A program made the translations under genes and the position numbers. Positions 1 through 9,171 of a stretch of 64,000 nucleotides of DNA are shown here, in pieces (position 1 is the first letter of the stretch; the number at the start of each line of letters is the position of its first letter). Below the pieces are notes generated by a model. It did no database searches. It had not been told where the DNA came from and saw only the letters and a list, made by a program, of their open reading frames with translations. The stretch comes from Leishmania martiniquensis (taxonomy: Eukaryota; Euglenozoa; Kinetoplastea; Trypanosomatida; Trypanosomatidae), in assembly GCF_017916325.1 (NCBI RefSeq), contig NC_090159.1, positions 7,501-71,500 on the forward strand. The letters run 5' to 3'.

Positions 1-1095
1 TGTGAATCGGCTGCTCAACACTATCGAGTAATGAGTGCACCCTTTTGTTGTTAGCATGTTTCTCTATGCAAGAGGTGTGTTGGAGTTGTGTGTGGTGTTG
101 ATTCAGCTAGAAAAACGCTCACTGTCAGGAATTTCTTTCTTTCTTTCTCTGTACCGATGGAAGCTGAGGGATGTATGATTGTGGTCGAGGCTCTAGTGTA
201 ATAGAGTACGCGGCTGACCTGAGGTGGTGTTTCACATCGCTTTCAGTTCTCGGTTGCTGCGCAAAGACCTACACATAATAGGCAGCTGATGGTAGAGTCA
301 GTAAGCACAGATTCATCTGTGCATACAGGTTTTGCAGGTCGTTCTAGGCTACTGTGATGGGACAGTCAGTCTTTTAGTGGTGTAAGGGTGAATAGCGTGA
401 TCCGATAGCGCAGCTGTGTTTTGTTGCCTGGAGAGTTTGTAAGCGACAAATCCTCATGGAACGTGATGGCGCTTTTTGCCTTTCTTTCACGAGTTTGGAA
501 AGTCGACATAAGGTGCTCGCAGCGTCCATAGCACTTGCTGTGTGCCGTGTTGCTCGCCACATTCATTCGTGGAGCTGCTAAAGGTTGTGCTTGGGTAGTT
601 GTTCTGCTGGCGTCGCTGAGATCACTCTCTTGATTTGCAGTACACTTTTCGAACTTGTAGGAGGTCCCTTTTTTTCTTCAGGAGGGTTTCGATATTGAGC
701 AGGAGAGGTTCTGCTTTTTTTGGTGTGTGTGTGTCATAAAGGCGCGGCAGGTGTGCGGCTTCCTTAAGCGAGCATGGAGCAGAGAAAAGGAAAGTCGAAG
801 CGGCGCGAGCGACTGGGGGAATCTTAAAGAAAGAGAATGGGTACCATTGGGGACTCTGTGCTGTTGTGTATTTGTGAGTTTTGTCTTCAGTTTTCACAGG
901 GGTGGGACATTCTGAAATCGAACGTTTGACATACGCTCACGTAAATGAACAGGATGGGTCGATTTTCTTGCTGTACTGCGTACTTTTTGCGCGTACACTG
1001 ATCGATCGGGGATGCTGTCTTGATGTTTGGGAGACTCAAAAAAGAAATGATCACTTCTGTATATATATTCACATCTACATTTTTATATAGATGTA

Positions 1096-1127
<32 letters not shown>

Positions 1128-1325
1128 GGTCTGTATATAGAATTCATATGCGTGCTTCGGCTACCATTTCGTGATGGTGAAAGGAGTATGCTTGTCGTGT
1201 GCCGCTGTGGTTCTCTTCGAGGAGCTTGTGAGCAATCTCCACCGGACTTCATGTCATCCTACGCATCTGCTCTCTGTTTAATATGCTATAGCCTCCCGGA
1301 TCATCACGGCACAGCGCATCTAAGG
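1..1325. other. non-coding left flank and 5' leader
   Basis: No convincing coding region is seen here on either strand. The stretch is T/GT-rich, as trypanosomatid intergenic and UTR sequence usually is, and contains a TA microsatellite near 1100. The reading frame of the downstream kinase stays open back to about 1020. Its upstream part translates the TA repeat into Tyr/Ile runs and is therefore unlikely to be coding. Confidence 0.6.
1100..1127. repeat. (TA)n microsatellite
   Basis: About 14 TA units lie upstream of the PDK-like gene, in the probable 5' leader or spacer. Confidence 0.9.
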
Positions 1326-2681
1326 ATGTTCTCTCGAGGCTTCTGTAGTCGCGTTCTCCTTTCAGGGCCCACGTTCACGGAGCTCGTGGAGCGGCTAGAC
1401 TCTTTCGAGAAGGAGTTTATAGAGTGGAAGGCGTTCCGTAAGGCAGTTGAGTCAACGTCGCCGAAAGTCGCCGAGGCAGAGAAAGAGATTTTCGCGGAGG
1501 GTTCAAAGGAGGTGAAAACAAGTATCGCCAACCTAGAGAACCCGCTGACTCCGGAGGAGTTCACGGAGCTGAACCAGTTCTACGCAAAGCAGAAGGTAAA
1601 AGGGATTTCCTTTGAGAACCTGCTTTACATTCACACACCGAATGATTTAATGCAGCATGCGGAGACGGTCTTTCGCCAGTATCTCGTGCGTATTGCCTGG
1701 CGCGCACGTCACTTGAATAACGCACCTTACGGTCTCTCACAGATGCCGGGGATCCAACTTCTGAAGAAGTGGTACCAGTGGAGTTTCCATGATGTTCGAA
1801 GCACTCCAGTGCCGACGTCTCGGGAAGGCTGCTATCGGTGCGACCGCATGGTTCGACGCGTCTTTCTGCGGCATTATAACGTTAGCTCTCTCATCACGGA
1901 TGGAATGGTAGAGTTTGCCAGCCGTGAGGGATGGAGACATGTAGATGAGGAGGTGATGCGCACGTATGATGAGCTGCCCCACTTTTTCGAGGAATTCTGT
2001 CTTGGTCGAGTCCGCCTTCGCTTCCTGGTCGGCAACTACATGTATCTGTCCACAAAAATTCTCGGTATACAAAGGGAGGAGTATGCCTCAACAGATCCGG
2101 AAGGCCACACGGTGCCTATCTTTTTTGACCACGACGCAGAAGACTTTGTTGGGCAGATCTGCAAGAAGTGCTCCCTGTTGGTGCTAACCAAGTGTGCCAT
2201 CAAGGAGGCACAGGCGAATTATGATGCGGAGATAGAACTTAAGCTTGCGGGGGATCCTGATCTGGTCTTTGTGGGGGTGCCGTACATTACGCACGACATT
2301 ATTTGTGCGATGCTGGATGACGCTGTCTCTGCAAATGTGGAACGCCAGGAGCGGACTGGCAAACCGTGTACCAAAATTGAAGTGACGCTTGCGCAGTGGC
2401 CGACAAACAAGCGCTTTGTGTTGCGTATTTCTGACACAGCAGGCGGGATGACGTTGCGCGAGGCTTCAAAGCAGCTGTCTTGCTGGTCTCTTTACGGAAA
2501 GACACAGGGTCATAGTCAGGATTCTATTTCGACCTGGACGTCGAGTCCGATTCGGCTGCCCTACGCGTACAATGCCGCGCGGGTGATTGGCGGTAACATA
2601 ACACTGGCGTCCATCGAAGGCTATGGGACAGACCGTCAACTGTATCTGCCGTCCACCGGGCTAGCAGGTGTGTGTCTGTGA
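1326..2681 (+). CDS. mitochondrial PDK/BCKDK-family (GHKL) kinase-like protein
   Basis: The protein has 451 aa from the Met followed by FSRGFCSRV, which looks like a mitochondrial presequence. An in-frame Met at 1251 is an alternative start. The N-terminal half is helical, as in the four-helix bundle of pyruvate and branched-chain ketoacid dehydrogenase kinases. The C-terminal half is a GHKL ATPase: ISDTAGGM (about residues 367-374) is the G1 box, RLPYAYNAARVIGG is the lid/GLP region, and GYGTD (about 431) is the family signature. The N-box (about 318-336, HDIICAMLDDAVSAN) is unusual: the Glu and Lys-Asn expected there are not seen, so ATP use may be altered. Length matches the family, which acts in the mitochondrial matrix on E1 subunits. 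The family call is firm. The substrate is unknown, and it could be a divergent or inactive member. I recall trypanosomatid members being named developmentally regulated phosphoprotein-like. Confidence 0.85.
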   Translation: MFSRGFCSRVLLSGPTFTELVERLDSFEKEFIEWKAFRKAVESTSPKVAEAEKEIFAEGSKEVKTSIANLENPLTPEEFTELNQFYAKQKVKGISFENLLYIHTPNDLMQHAETVFRQYLVRIAWRARHLNNAPYGLSQMPGIQLLKKWYQWSFHDVRSTPVPTSREGCYRCDRMVRRVFLRHYNVSSLITDGMVEFASREGWRHVDEEVMRTYDELPHFFEEFCLGRVRLRFLVGNYMYLSTKILGIQREEYASTDPEGHTVPIFFDHDAEDFVGQICKKCSLLVLTKCAIKEAQANYDAEIELKLAGDPDLVFVGVPYITHDIICAMLDDAVSANVERQERTGKPCTKIEVTLAQWPTNKRFVLRISDTAGGMTLREASKQLSCWSLYGKTQGHSQDSISTWTSSPIRLPYAYNAARVIGGNITLASIEGYGTDRQLYLPSTGLAGVCL

Positions 2682-3348
2682 TACTGCGGAGCGACACGGG
2701 GAGGTGACTGAGAGCAGCCACAGCTCTCTTTTTTATCGTCGCTGAGTCCTAGCGCAATTTTTTCTTTTCTTTTTTTGTCCTGCTGGCTTGATTGTTACTG
2801 CGTGCGCTGCTTTGAGTCTGTGCTTGCTTTTTCCACTCTTGCTGTAGGTGTCGCGGCGCTGTAGATATGGACACAGCCGAGCCTGGTTATCACCGTATCG
2901 TGGACTGATTTCCTTTTTTTCCTCTCATTTTGCGTGTCCGTGTTGCCCTTGCTCATCTCGGCGATACGGTAGTTGGGGTCTCGTTTCCTGGTGAGGTTGG
3001 TCTGCTTTTTCTGTGATAGACGCTCCTTTTGTGGCAGCGCAAACCAGCATAGCAAATACTGTCCCAGTGCGAGTGATCTCGAACCTTGCAATCTCATGTG
3101 CGAGTAACGTAGCGAGCCACGGTTGGAAAGTTGTGCATCTACTCTTTTGTCTCTGCTCTGGAGTATGCTGCTGCACCAATGTCTAACACTAGCACACTGT
3201 GGTCCTCACCTCCCTCTTGCTTTTGGTTTCGCTTGATATGCTATCGGGTATTTTCCTTCCATTTCACACCATTTATCGGATGCACATGTAGCAGAGTGGG
3301 TCTCCCTCATTTTTTATGATCCTTTTCGTCCTATAAAAGAAAGAAAAA
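2682..3348. other. intergenic spacer with splice/polyadenylation signals
   Basis: No gene is seen. T-rich tracts occur near 2755-2780 and 3300-3340. The latter probably directs trans-splicing of the ANTH gene, whose ATG sits in an A-rich context. Confidence 0.5.
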
Positions 3349-4821
3349 ATGAACAATACAGATGCGAAGCAGAGTGCGGGCTACTTTAAAGAAAAGGCAA
3401 CAATTGGGCTAAGCACCTTCAGTGGCGATGAGATCCTCAAGGCGGTCTTGAAGTCTACAAGTCACTTGCTGAAGGCACCGAAAGAGAAGTACGTGCAACG
3501 GCTCTTGGCGGCGTCGTACGGGGAATTCGGGTTTGGGCTGAGGGACGGGGTACCAATTAATGAGTTTATTGTGCGAGAGCTGGAGAAGCGCTCTCACACC
3601 CACAACTGGATTATCGTGTTGAAGACGATGGTATGCTTTCATCGTTTGCTGTGCGATGCCTCGGACAGCATGGTGGAGACGATTTGCGGTTACAAGGGCG
3701 TCTTCAATCGCGCACACATCAAGAATCTGGCTGATAGCGCCGACGGGGCTGGGCAAGCGTTTCTCATTGCGCAATACATGACGTATCTGGAGGAGCGCTG
3801 TGTCATGCAGATTGCTCTCGGGAAGGGCCGACGGATTGAGTTACCTGAGTTCGAGGAGTACCTGAAGACGCTGAATGCAAACTCACTGCAGCCTGTCTTT
3901 GAAATTCTGCTACGGCTCTTCGAGGCACTGCCAGCGGTAGAGTACCGAGAGGCTATAGTGAACAATTTTTGCACGATGGAGGCGTATCAGCTGCTGGTGT
4001 GTGATGGTAAACGACTTTTTCATCATTTGGCGAACCGCGTCATCTTCGTCCTTGACGGATTCGAGGAGTTTACATTGGCTGAGAAGGAGCGCTGGTTCGA
4101 CTTGTATGGCAGATATGCCGGCGCGTTCAGTTCCATCAAGCAGTACTTTGATTCCATACTGTGTTCCTCGCGTGTTTTTGTGGAACCAGTGCCGCAGTTG
4201 AAGCCTCTCCCGGAGTCACTGCTGAGTCGCTTGAAAGGCGAGATACGCGCCAGTAAAATGGCAAGGGAAGAGCCGTGCACATTGGAGAGCCTCGGTATCC
4301 GCAGCGGCGAAGATGCACGCATCGATACTAAGGAGGAGGAGATTCGATCACCACCCGCGCCAGAGCCAGCTGTGGTTGAGCAGCCAGAAGCTGTCAAGAG
4401 TGGGACGCCAGCTGCAGGGACCATTTCACTGGACGACCTTTTCGTATCGGAGCAGAAGCAAACGAATGCATTGCCACCTAACTCTGGTTGTGCCCCTTGG
4501 ACATCCTCTTCCCTGCCGGCTACAGCATTTCAGGGTGGCGTGGTGCAATATCAGTGGGAGGCTGGAGCTCCCGCCGACTGGTCGACGGGTGCACCGCGGG
4601 GCTGGGGATCTGGTGCTCCTACCACGCTCATAGCGGAGACCTCGCCACCGCAGTTAGAACAGCATCAGGTTCTTGTGGGGGGAGTGCCGCCTGCTGCGGA
4701 AATCGCGCTGTGCACTGGGATGCGGCCGCCGTCGAAGCAACCACCGCCGCCGGTGCAGTCGAAGAAGCCGTCAGACCCGTTCAAGGAGTTATACAACGAA
4801 TCCCACTTTGATTTAAAGTAG
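3349..4821 (+). CDS. ANTH-domain clathrin adaptor (CALM/AP180 family)
   Basis: The protein has 490 aa. Residues about 15-300 form an ANTH domain. The N-terminal lysine-rich segment KSTSHLLKAPKEKYV corresponds to the phosphoinositide-binding patch, and the following helices contain the ANTH pattern of a LxKTMVCFHRLL segment and a YMTYLEERC helix. After about residue 320 the chain becomes Pro/Gly/Ala-rich and probably disordered, as in AP180. It ends with SDPFKELY, where DPF is a classical adaptor-binding motif. Known role of the family: it binds PI(4,5)P2 and clathrin or AP complexes during vesicle formation. In trypanosomatids endocytosis is confined to the flagellar pocket, so it presumably acts there. 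The A-rich stretch just before the ATG suits initiation. The family is confident. The cargo and the exact CALM-versus-AP180 role are inferred. Confidence 0.92.
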   Translation: MNNTDAKQSAGYFKEKATIGLSTFSGDEILKAVLKSTSHLLKAPKEKYVQRLLAASYGEFGFGLRDGVPINEFIVRELEKRSHTHNWIIVLKTMVCFHRLLCDASDSMVETICGYKGVFNRAHIKNLADSADGAGQAFLIAQYMTYLEERCVMQIALGKGRRIELPEFEEYLKTLNANSLQPVFEILLRLFEALPAVEYREAIVNNFCTMEAYQLLVCDGKRLFHHLANRVIFVLDGFEEFTLAEKERWFDLYGRYAGAFSSIKQYFDSILCSSRVFVEPVPQLKPLPESLLSRLKGEIRASKMAREEPCTLESLGIRSGEDARIDTKEEEIRSPPAPEPAVVEQPEAVKSGTPAAGTISLDDLFVSEQKQTNALPPNSGCAPWTSSSLPATAFQGGVVQYQWEAGAPADWSTGAPRGWGSGAPTTLIAETSPPQLEQHQVLVGGVPPAAEIALCTGMRPPSKQPPPPVQSKKPSDPFKELYNESHFDLK

Positions 4822-5275
4822 GCGCTGGCTTTCAACAGAGCTAGCTGTCGGTGATGATCTTTCTCTCTCTCGAGGCCTGTGCTGTGCGCTAGGCATCGCC
4901 CCTTGACGTGTGCGCGGAATTACGCGAGGAGGGCTGTCATGTGTGTTCAGCAGTTTTCACCTCACTCTATTGCTTCCTATGGTGAGGCGGTTTCGCCTGA
5001 TATTGCTGCATGCTTGTGTAGAGTTGCTGTAGTGAAGAAGGGGGCTGAACGACTGAAAAAGGAATGTGTATGATCTCTTTAGCACATAGCGCGGCGCACA
5101 ACGAACCCGTCGTCAGGCTTGTGGAGCGCTGTTGTGCAACGTGCTGCATCTTCTTCTTCACCATGACTCTGTATACTACGATTGGTTCCCTTTGATGCCC
5201 TTGTCTTCTTTTCGGATCTGCTGGGAATCGGCCTCGCTCCCCTTCTCTTCATACGTTTCACAGAGCTGCTACGAA
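4822..5275. other. intergenic spacer
   Basis: No gene is seen. A CT-rich stretch just after the ANTH stop (about 4859-4875) and pyrimidine tracts at about 5150-5270 are plausible processing signals for the flanking mRNAs. Confidence 0.45.
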
Positions 5276-5776
5276 ATGAAAGCACTCTCTCTTAGGTCTT
5301 TGGCATCTGTGCCGAGTGGCGTGGCAGCTCGGTGCTACAGCGGACAGGGCGGTGGCCGATCTCCTGCAGGCGGGCGTTACTCGCGGGGCGGTGGACCTCT
5401 CTATCAGGACCGGCGAAATGCGCCGACGGAACCACAGATCGTTGCTCGCCTCATCACGTGCTTTCCATCTTCCAAGACATTCGTTCCGATTAGCAAGTGG
5501 GCCGCTGCGCTTCCCGATGACCTGCGGGAGATACTTGTGCCCTACGGGGGTCTTAGCGCCTTTGCCAGCGCGCAGAGTAACTTTTTCATGATTCGAAAGG
5601 AGAACGGCGTTACTGTGGCGTCCCTGTCGGCAATGGGAACGGAGCTGGCAAGAGAGCACGAAAAGAAGGAGAAGCAGGAGCAGAAGCGTGCGGAAAAGTT
5701 CAATCAGAGGAGAGAGCGGTTCGCGCCGCGCGGTAGTAGCTTCTCTCCCGAGCGAGGCGGCCTGCCGCCAAAGTAG
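5276..5776 (+). CDS. small RG-rich probable mitochondrial protein
   Basis: The protein has 166 aa. The N-terminus (MKALSLRSLASVPSGVAARC) is basic, Ser/Ala-rich and lacks acidic residues, as expected of a mitochondrial targeting peptide. It is followed by a Gly/Arg-rich segment (about 20-45), a compact middle domain (about 50-120) with the pattern CFPSSKTFVPISKW, ALPDDLREILVPYGGL and a hydrophobic FFMIRK strand, and then a highly charged Lys/Glu/Arg coiled tail ending in a second RG-rich segment. RG-rich ends suggest RNA binding. The middle domain resembles one I associate with kinetoplastid mitochondrial RNA-processing or mitoribosome-associated proteins, but I cannot name a family securely. 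The open frame extends upstream to 5132, but this Met starts the presequence and is preferred. Confidence 0.7.
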   Translation: MKALSLRSLASVPSGVAARCYSGQGGGRSPAGGRYSRGGGPLYQDRRNAPTEPQIVARLITCFPSSKTFVPISKWAAALPDDLREILVPYGGLSAFASAQSNFFMIRKENGVTVASLSAMGTELAREHEKKEKQEQKRAEKFNQRRERFAPRGSSFSPERGGLPPK

Positions 5777-6196
5777 TGGTAACACAGCGTTTGTCTTTCT
5801 CAAGAGGGGTAGAAACTTAGAGGCGATTTGTTGTCTTTGTGCGCATGTGCGGGCGCGTCGTTTTTTGCTTATAGGCTTCATGTGGTGCATAAGTGCACAC
5901 TAAATGACCTGTGGCAGTGTGAGAGAAGGCCTAAAGTGCAGGAAGTGGCTTTCGTGCCCGCAGAGTGCTGAGCCAAGACTGTGTGGGCAGAAGTGTCGTG
6001 TGATCTAAGCTCTGAAGTTGTCTCTGTCGCCCTTCTCGCGTGATCATGTCCATCGCACATGACTTCGTGTACATGTAACCCCTCACGCTCCTAGGCTCCC
6101 TTCTCCCCTCTCTTATCCGTGCCTCGCGCTTTTTTTTTTCACCCACCCTTATCCACCCTGGAAAAACACACACGGTTTGTAGGTCTGTGTGCAGTC
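5777..6196. promoter_or_regulatory. intergenic region with RPL17 trans-splice acceptor
   Basis: A long pyrimidine tract (about 6088-6160, ending in T9-10 followed by a CA/CT-rich run) is followed by AG dinucleotides at 6181-6182 and 6193-6194, directly before the RPL17 ATG at 6197. This is the layout of a strong trypanosomatid spliced-leader acceptor with a very short 5' UTR, as expected for a ribosomal protein gene. The acceptor position is inferred. Confidence 0.6.
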
Positions 6197-6697
6197 ATGA
6201 CGCACTACTCCCGCAAACCGCAGGTGTCGTCGAAGAGCGCCAAGGCGAAGGTGAGCGACCTCCGCTGCCACTTCAAGAACACCTTTGAGACTGCGAATGT
6301 GATCAACGGCATGCCGTTACGCAAGGCCCAGCAGCTGTACCGTCAGGTGCTCGCCAAGACCCGCTGCATTCCGTTCAAGCGCTACAATGGTAAGATTGGC
6401 CGCACCGCGCAGGCGAAGGAGTGGGGACAGACGAAGGGCCGCTGGCCGCGCAAGTCGGTCGTCGCGATGATGTCACTGCTCAAGAACGCCGAGGCCAATG
6501 CCATCGAGAAGGGTCTTGACCCCAACCAGATGGTCGTCAAGCACGTCCAGGTGGACCAGGCTGCCCGCATGCGCCGCCGCACGTTTCGTGCGCATGGTCG
6601 CATTACACCGTACATGTGCAGCCCCTGCCACGTGCAGCTGTTCATGTCGGAGAAGAAGGAGCGCGTCCCGGCCCCGAAGAGCGCCCCCAAGAAGTAG
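6197..6697 (+). CDS. RPL17: 60S ribosomal protein L17 (uL22)
   Basis: The protein has 166 aa and is a typical cytosolic uL22. The start MTHYSRKP, the segment HFKNTFETANVINGMPLRKA, the GRTAQAKEWGQTKGRWPRKS loop and the C-terminal hairpin RRRTFRAHGRITPYMCSPCH are all diagnostic. The HGRI-Y hairpin lines the peptide exit tunnel in known ribosomes. The C-terminal extension is rich in Lys/Pro/Ala, as in other trypanosomatids. The ATG at 6197 follows a splice acceptor within a few bases. Codons are strongly biased to C/G third positions compared with its neighbours, as in highly expressed trypanosomatid genes. Only one copy is seen here; some species carry tandem copies. Confidence 0.98.
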   Translation: MTHYSRKPQVSSKSAKAKVSDLRCHFKNTFETANVINGMPLRKAQQLYRQVLAKTRCIPFKRYNGKIGRTAQAKEWGQTKGRWPRKSVVAMMSLLKNAEANAIEKGLDPNQMVVKHVQVDQAARMRRRTFRAHGRITPYMCSPCHVQLFMSEKKERVPAPKSAPKK

Positions 6698-7163
6698 GTG
6701 CGGCACTTGTGAACAGACATGCGGACCTTGTTTATAATTTTGGCTTTATGCGCAAGAAGAAAAGCAACGGTAAGGAAAACAGGCGGCATAGTGCTTCAGG
6801 TGCCGTTGCTTTTCGTCTGAAGCGATGGACGGAAGCGGTTTAGCGTTTTTTTTTTTCACACAGTGAAACGCGAGCAAGCCTGTTGGACAGGATTAGCAGG
6901 CGTTATATACGTAGCCTGTAAGGGAGCTCGCAAGTAAGCACATGCACCTTTCCGCGGTTTCTCCCGCTTCGCCTCAACTGCTTCGCCAACTCAGCATTCC
7001 TGCTCTTTTTTACACATCGATCTCTCGGGTGCGTCATTCGTGCGTTTCACATTTGGTCTTCTCTCGGCCGCTACGTAGCAAGAAGCTAAAAACACAATCG
7101 AGCAACACATCGTGCCGCTGAGCCGAATGCTAGTTTCTGGAAGAGTGCGAGGATGTGCTCAGA
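6698..7163. other. intergenic spacer
   Basis: No gene is seen. A T10 run at about 6847-6856 and a CT-rich stretch at about 6945-7060 are probable polyadenylation/trans-splicing tracts. Confidence 0.45.
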
Positions 7164-8564
7164 ATGATCCGGCGGGTCGCACTTTTGCGGTTTACTTCTG
7201 ATAGAGTGCACGATGATCGCCAGGCGCTGGCGCGCCATCACCTGAAGCTGCTTGACAAGCGCCACTGGGAGCTCACAACGCCATCACGCGCGCTGCCAGT
7301 GGTGGAGGTTCTCTTACGTTCAGGTGTGCTGATGGACAAGCTTGAGAAATGCAGCACCAAGCCTCTGGTGAGCTTGTCTCCCTCCATGACAAGAAAGGAG
7401 CGTAGCCTGGTGCACAAGCTATCTCATATGCTTCAGCAAACCTCGCTGCCATCAGCATCTAGCCTTGCTGGGAATGTGACGGAGGAGGACGAGGCGATTC
7501 AGTCTGCATATTCTTCGGCCTGTGCCACGGGAGCGTGCACTGTTGATTTGCTAGTCGACGTCCATTTCGTCCGGCGCCTTCGATCGCCCTCATCTGCGCT
7601 GATGCTGCTGGAGCTGGCGGGCTCGCGATGTGCACAAGTGCGCTGGGCAGGAGGAAAGCCATCTCTTTCCAGGGAGATGCTAGATTCCATTTGTGATCTG
7701 CTTGCCCAGCACGAGCGGTCCCTTGACGTCAGGGCGACGCAGAAGTTGCTGTCCATGCTAGGCAGTGGCGCCCAGCTGCACGAATTTCAACTCGCGACGC
7801 CTGCGGGAAAAAGGCTTTTTCGACTCTGCGTGCGCCGTATTCATGACCTGTTGCCGGACCTGCGAGGTGAAGATCTTCTCGTGGCTTACCTGCTGCTTGA
7901 GCGTAGCGAAGGATACGCGAGACCTTTTATTGTTCTTGGCGAGATGGAGAAACTTCTTCTTTCCACGGCTTTGGAGCATTACGCAGGCGTAAGCAGCAGC
8001 ATACTGCTGCGGTTCATGACAACACCCTTTGCAGTGCGGCACATAGATTTGAACCTACGCCTCTGTGCTGGCTGGAGCCCGTCATCGAGGATAACAGATT
8101 TCACCCTGGAGGAGTGTCTGGCTGCGTTTACTATTGTCGCCGCGCTGCACGAGGGCTGCTCTGCTGAAAGCGCAGCGGCGGTCGCACCACTGCGGCACTG
8201 GGAGACGCTGCACGATGCTCTGTTCGCAAAGGTGTATTTTGTTGCGCTCGACATGAGTGCCGCCGACTGTTTCCGCATTCTCGACCAGTCGGAGGTGATC
8301 AACGTATCGGGCTGGGGCATTACCGTCCCACAAATGCTTCTCGAAAAACTCAAGAAGAGAATCCTGTCCGAGTGCACGAGCTGTGCCATGGATGATTGTC
8401 GTGCACCGGGAGAAGCCGAGCCGCTGCTGCAGATTGCGCTTGCGCTCCAGGCGCTGATGCAGCGCTATACAGTGCTCCCAAGCAACGCTGCGGACGAGTA
8501 CGCTGTTGCTCAGTGCATTTTTCTTCTCGAGCGCTGCATCTCGCTGTGTCCACCTCACGGCTGA
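7164..8564 (+). CDS. conserved hypothetical protein, probable mitochondrial
   Basis: The protein has 466 aa from MIRRVALLRFTSDRV, an Arg-rich start without acidic residues that fits a mitochondrial presequence. A GTG three codons upstream is open but no in-frame ATG precedes it. The rest is a mostly helical, Leu/Ala-rich chain with no transmembrane segment and no motif I recognise. It contains repeated Leu-rich helical stretches (for example CDLLAQHERSLDVRATQKLL and FTLEECLAAFTIVAALHEG) reminiscent of helical-repeat organellar RNA-binding proteins such as OPR/FASTK-type, but no RAP domain is evident. Function is unknown. Base composition matches its neighbours. Confidence 0.75.
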   Translation: MIRRVALLRFTSDRVHDDRQALARHHLKLLDKRHWELTTPSRALPVVEVLLRSGVLMDKLEKCSTKPLVSLSPSMTRKERSLVHKLSHMLQQTSLPSASSLAGNVTEEDEAIQSAYSSACATGACTVDLLVDVHFVRRLRSPSSALMLLELAGSRCAQVRWAGGKPSLSREMLDSICDLLAQHERSLDVRATQKLLSMLGSGAQLHEFQLATPAGKRLFRLCVRRIHDLLPDLRGEDLLVAYLLLERSEGYARPFIVLGEMEKLLLSTALEHYAGVSSSILLRFMTTPFAVRHIDLNLRLCAGWSPSSRITDFTLEECLAAFTIVAALHEGCSAESAAAVAPLRHWETLHDALFAKVYFVALDMSAADCFRILDQSEVINVSGWGITVPQMLLEKLKKRILSECTSCAMDDCRAPGEAEPLLQIALALQALMQRYTVLPSNAADEYAVAQCIFLLERCISLCPPHG

Positions 8565-9171
8565 GCGAGGGAGAGGTGCACGCGCTTGGAGGCGGCCTGT
8601 GAGGAGGGGCTGTGCGCTGGCCTTCTCATGCATTGCGCCATGCGACATCAGCTGCGCAGCGTTTGTCTTGTCTGCATTTTGTTTTGGTCGTCAGCTTTCC
8701 GATGCCCCGAGATAGAGTGTCTCAGGTGGAGCCGCCCAGTCCTTTGCATACCGTTTGCAGAAAAGGCCATGAAGATGAAGGTTTTCAGAGAAAAGCGTCT
8801 TGTGTAAGAAGGGCATACGAGGGCACGCGCGCTTGCATGTGCGTAGGCTGACGCAGGTGGATAAAGGGGGTGTATCATACCACAAGCCAGGATTCTCTTG
8901 CGTTCACTGTCCGCTTCCGCAGATGTGAACCCTTGTGTGCTCTCTATCATGCAATGCGGAGTGGGTGGGCTCTCTCTCTTCTCGCCCCTCTGTGAATGCC
9001 ACAGACTTGTGTTTCTTCCGCTAAATTCTCTGCCTTGCTGTAACGCCTCTTGAAAGCTCTTTTTCGCAGTGCGTCACAACGCATATCACTTGTGTGTTGC
9101 ATCAGCAAGGCTGCGATACGTCTCCATCGTTTCCGTGCGTTCTACTTGCTGTGGTGACGAGGCAGCGAGAA
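8565..9171. other. intergenic spacer
   Basis: No gene is supported. CT-rich tracts at about 8968-9010 and 9030-9065 are likely processing signals for the membrane-protein gene downstream. Confidence 0.45.

Noticed and set aside
887..1252. 121-codon frame on the minus strand
   Set aside because: It owes its length to the TA repeat (Tyr/Ile runs) and has no domain; it overlaps the leader of the PDK-like gene.
5258..5890. 210-codon frame on the minus strand opposite the RG-rich protein gene
   Set aside because: Antisense shadow of a GC-rich coding region; Arg/Leu-rich with no domain and opposite to the direction of all genes.
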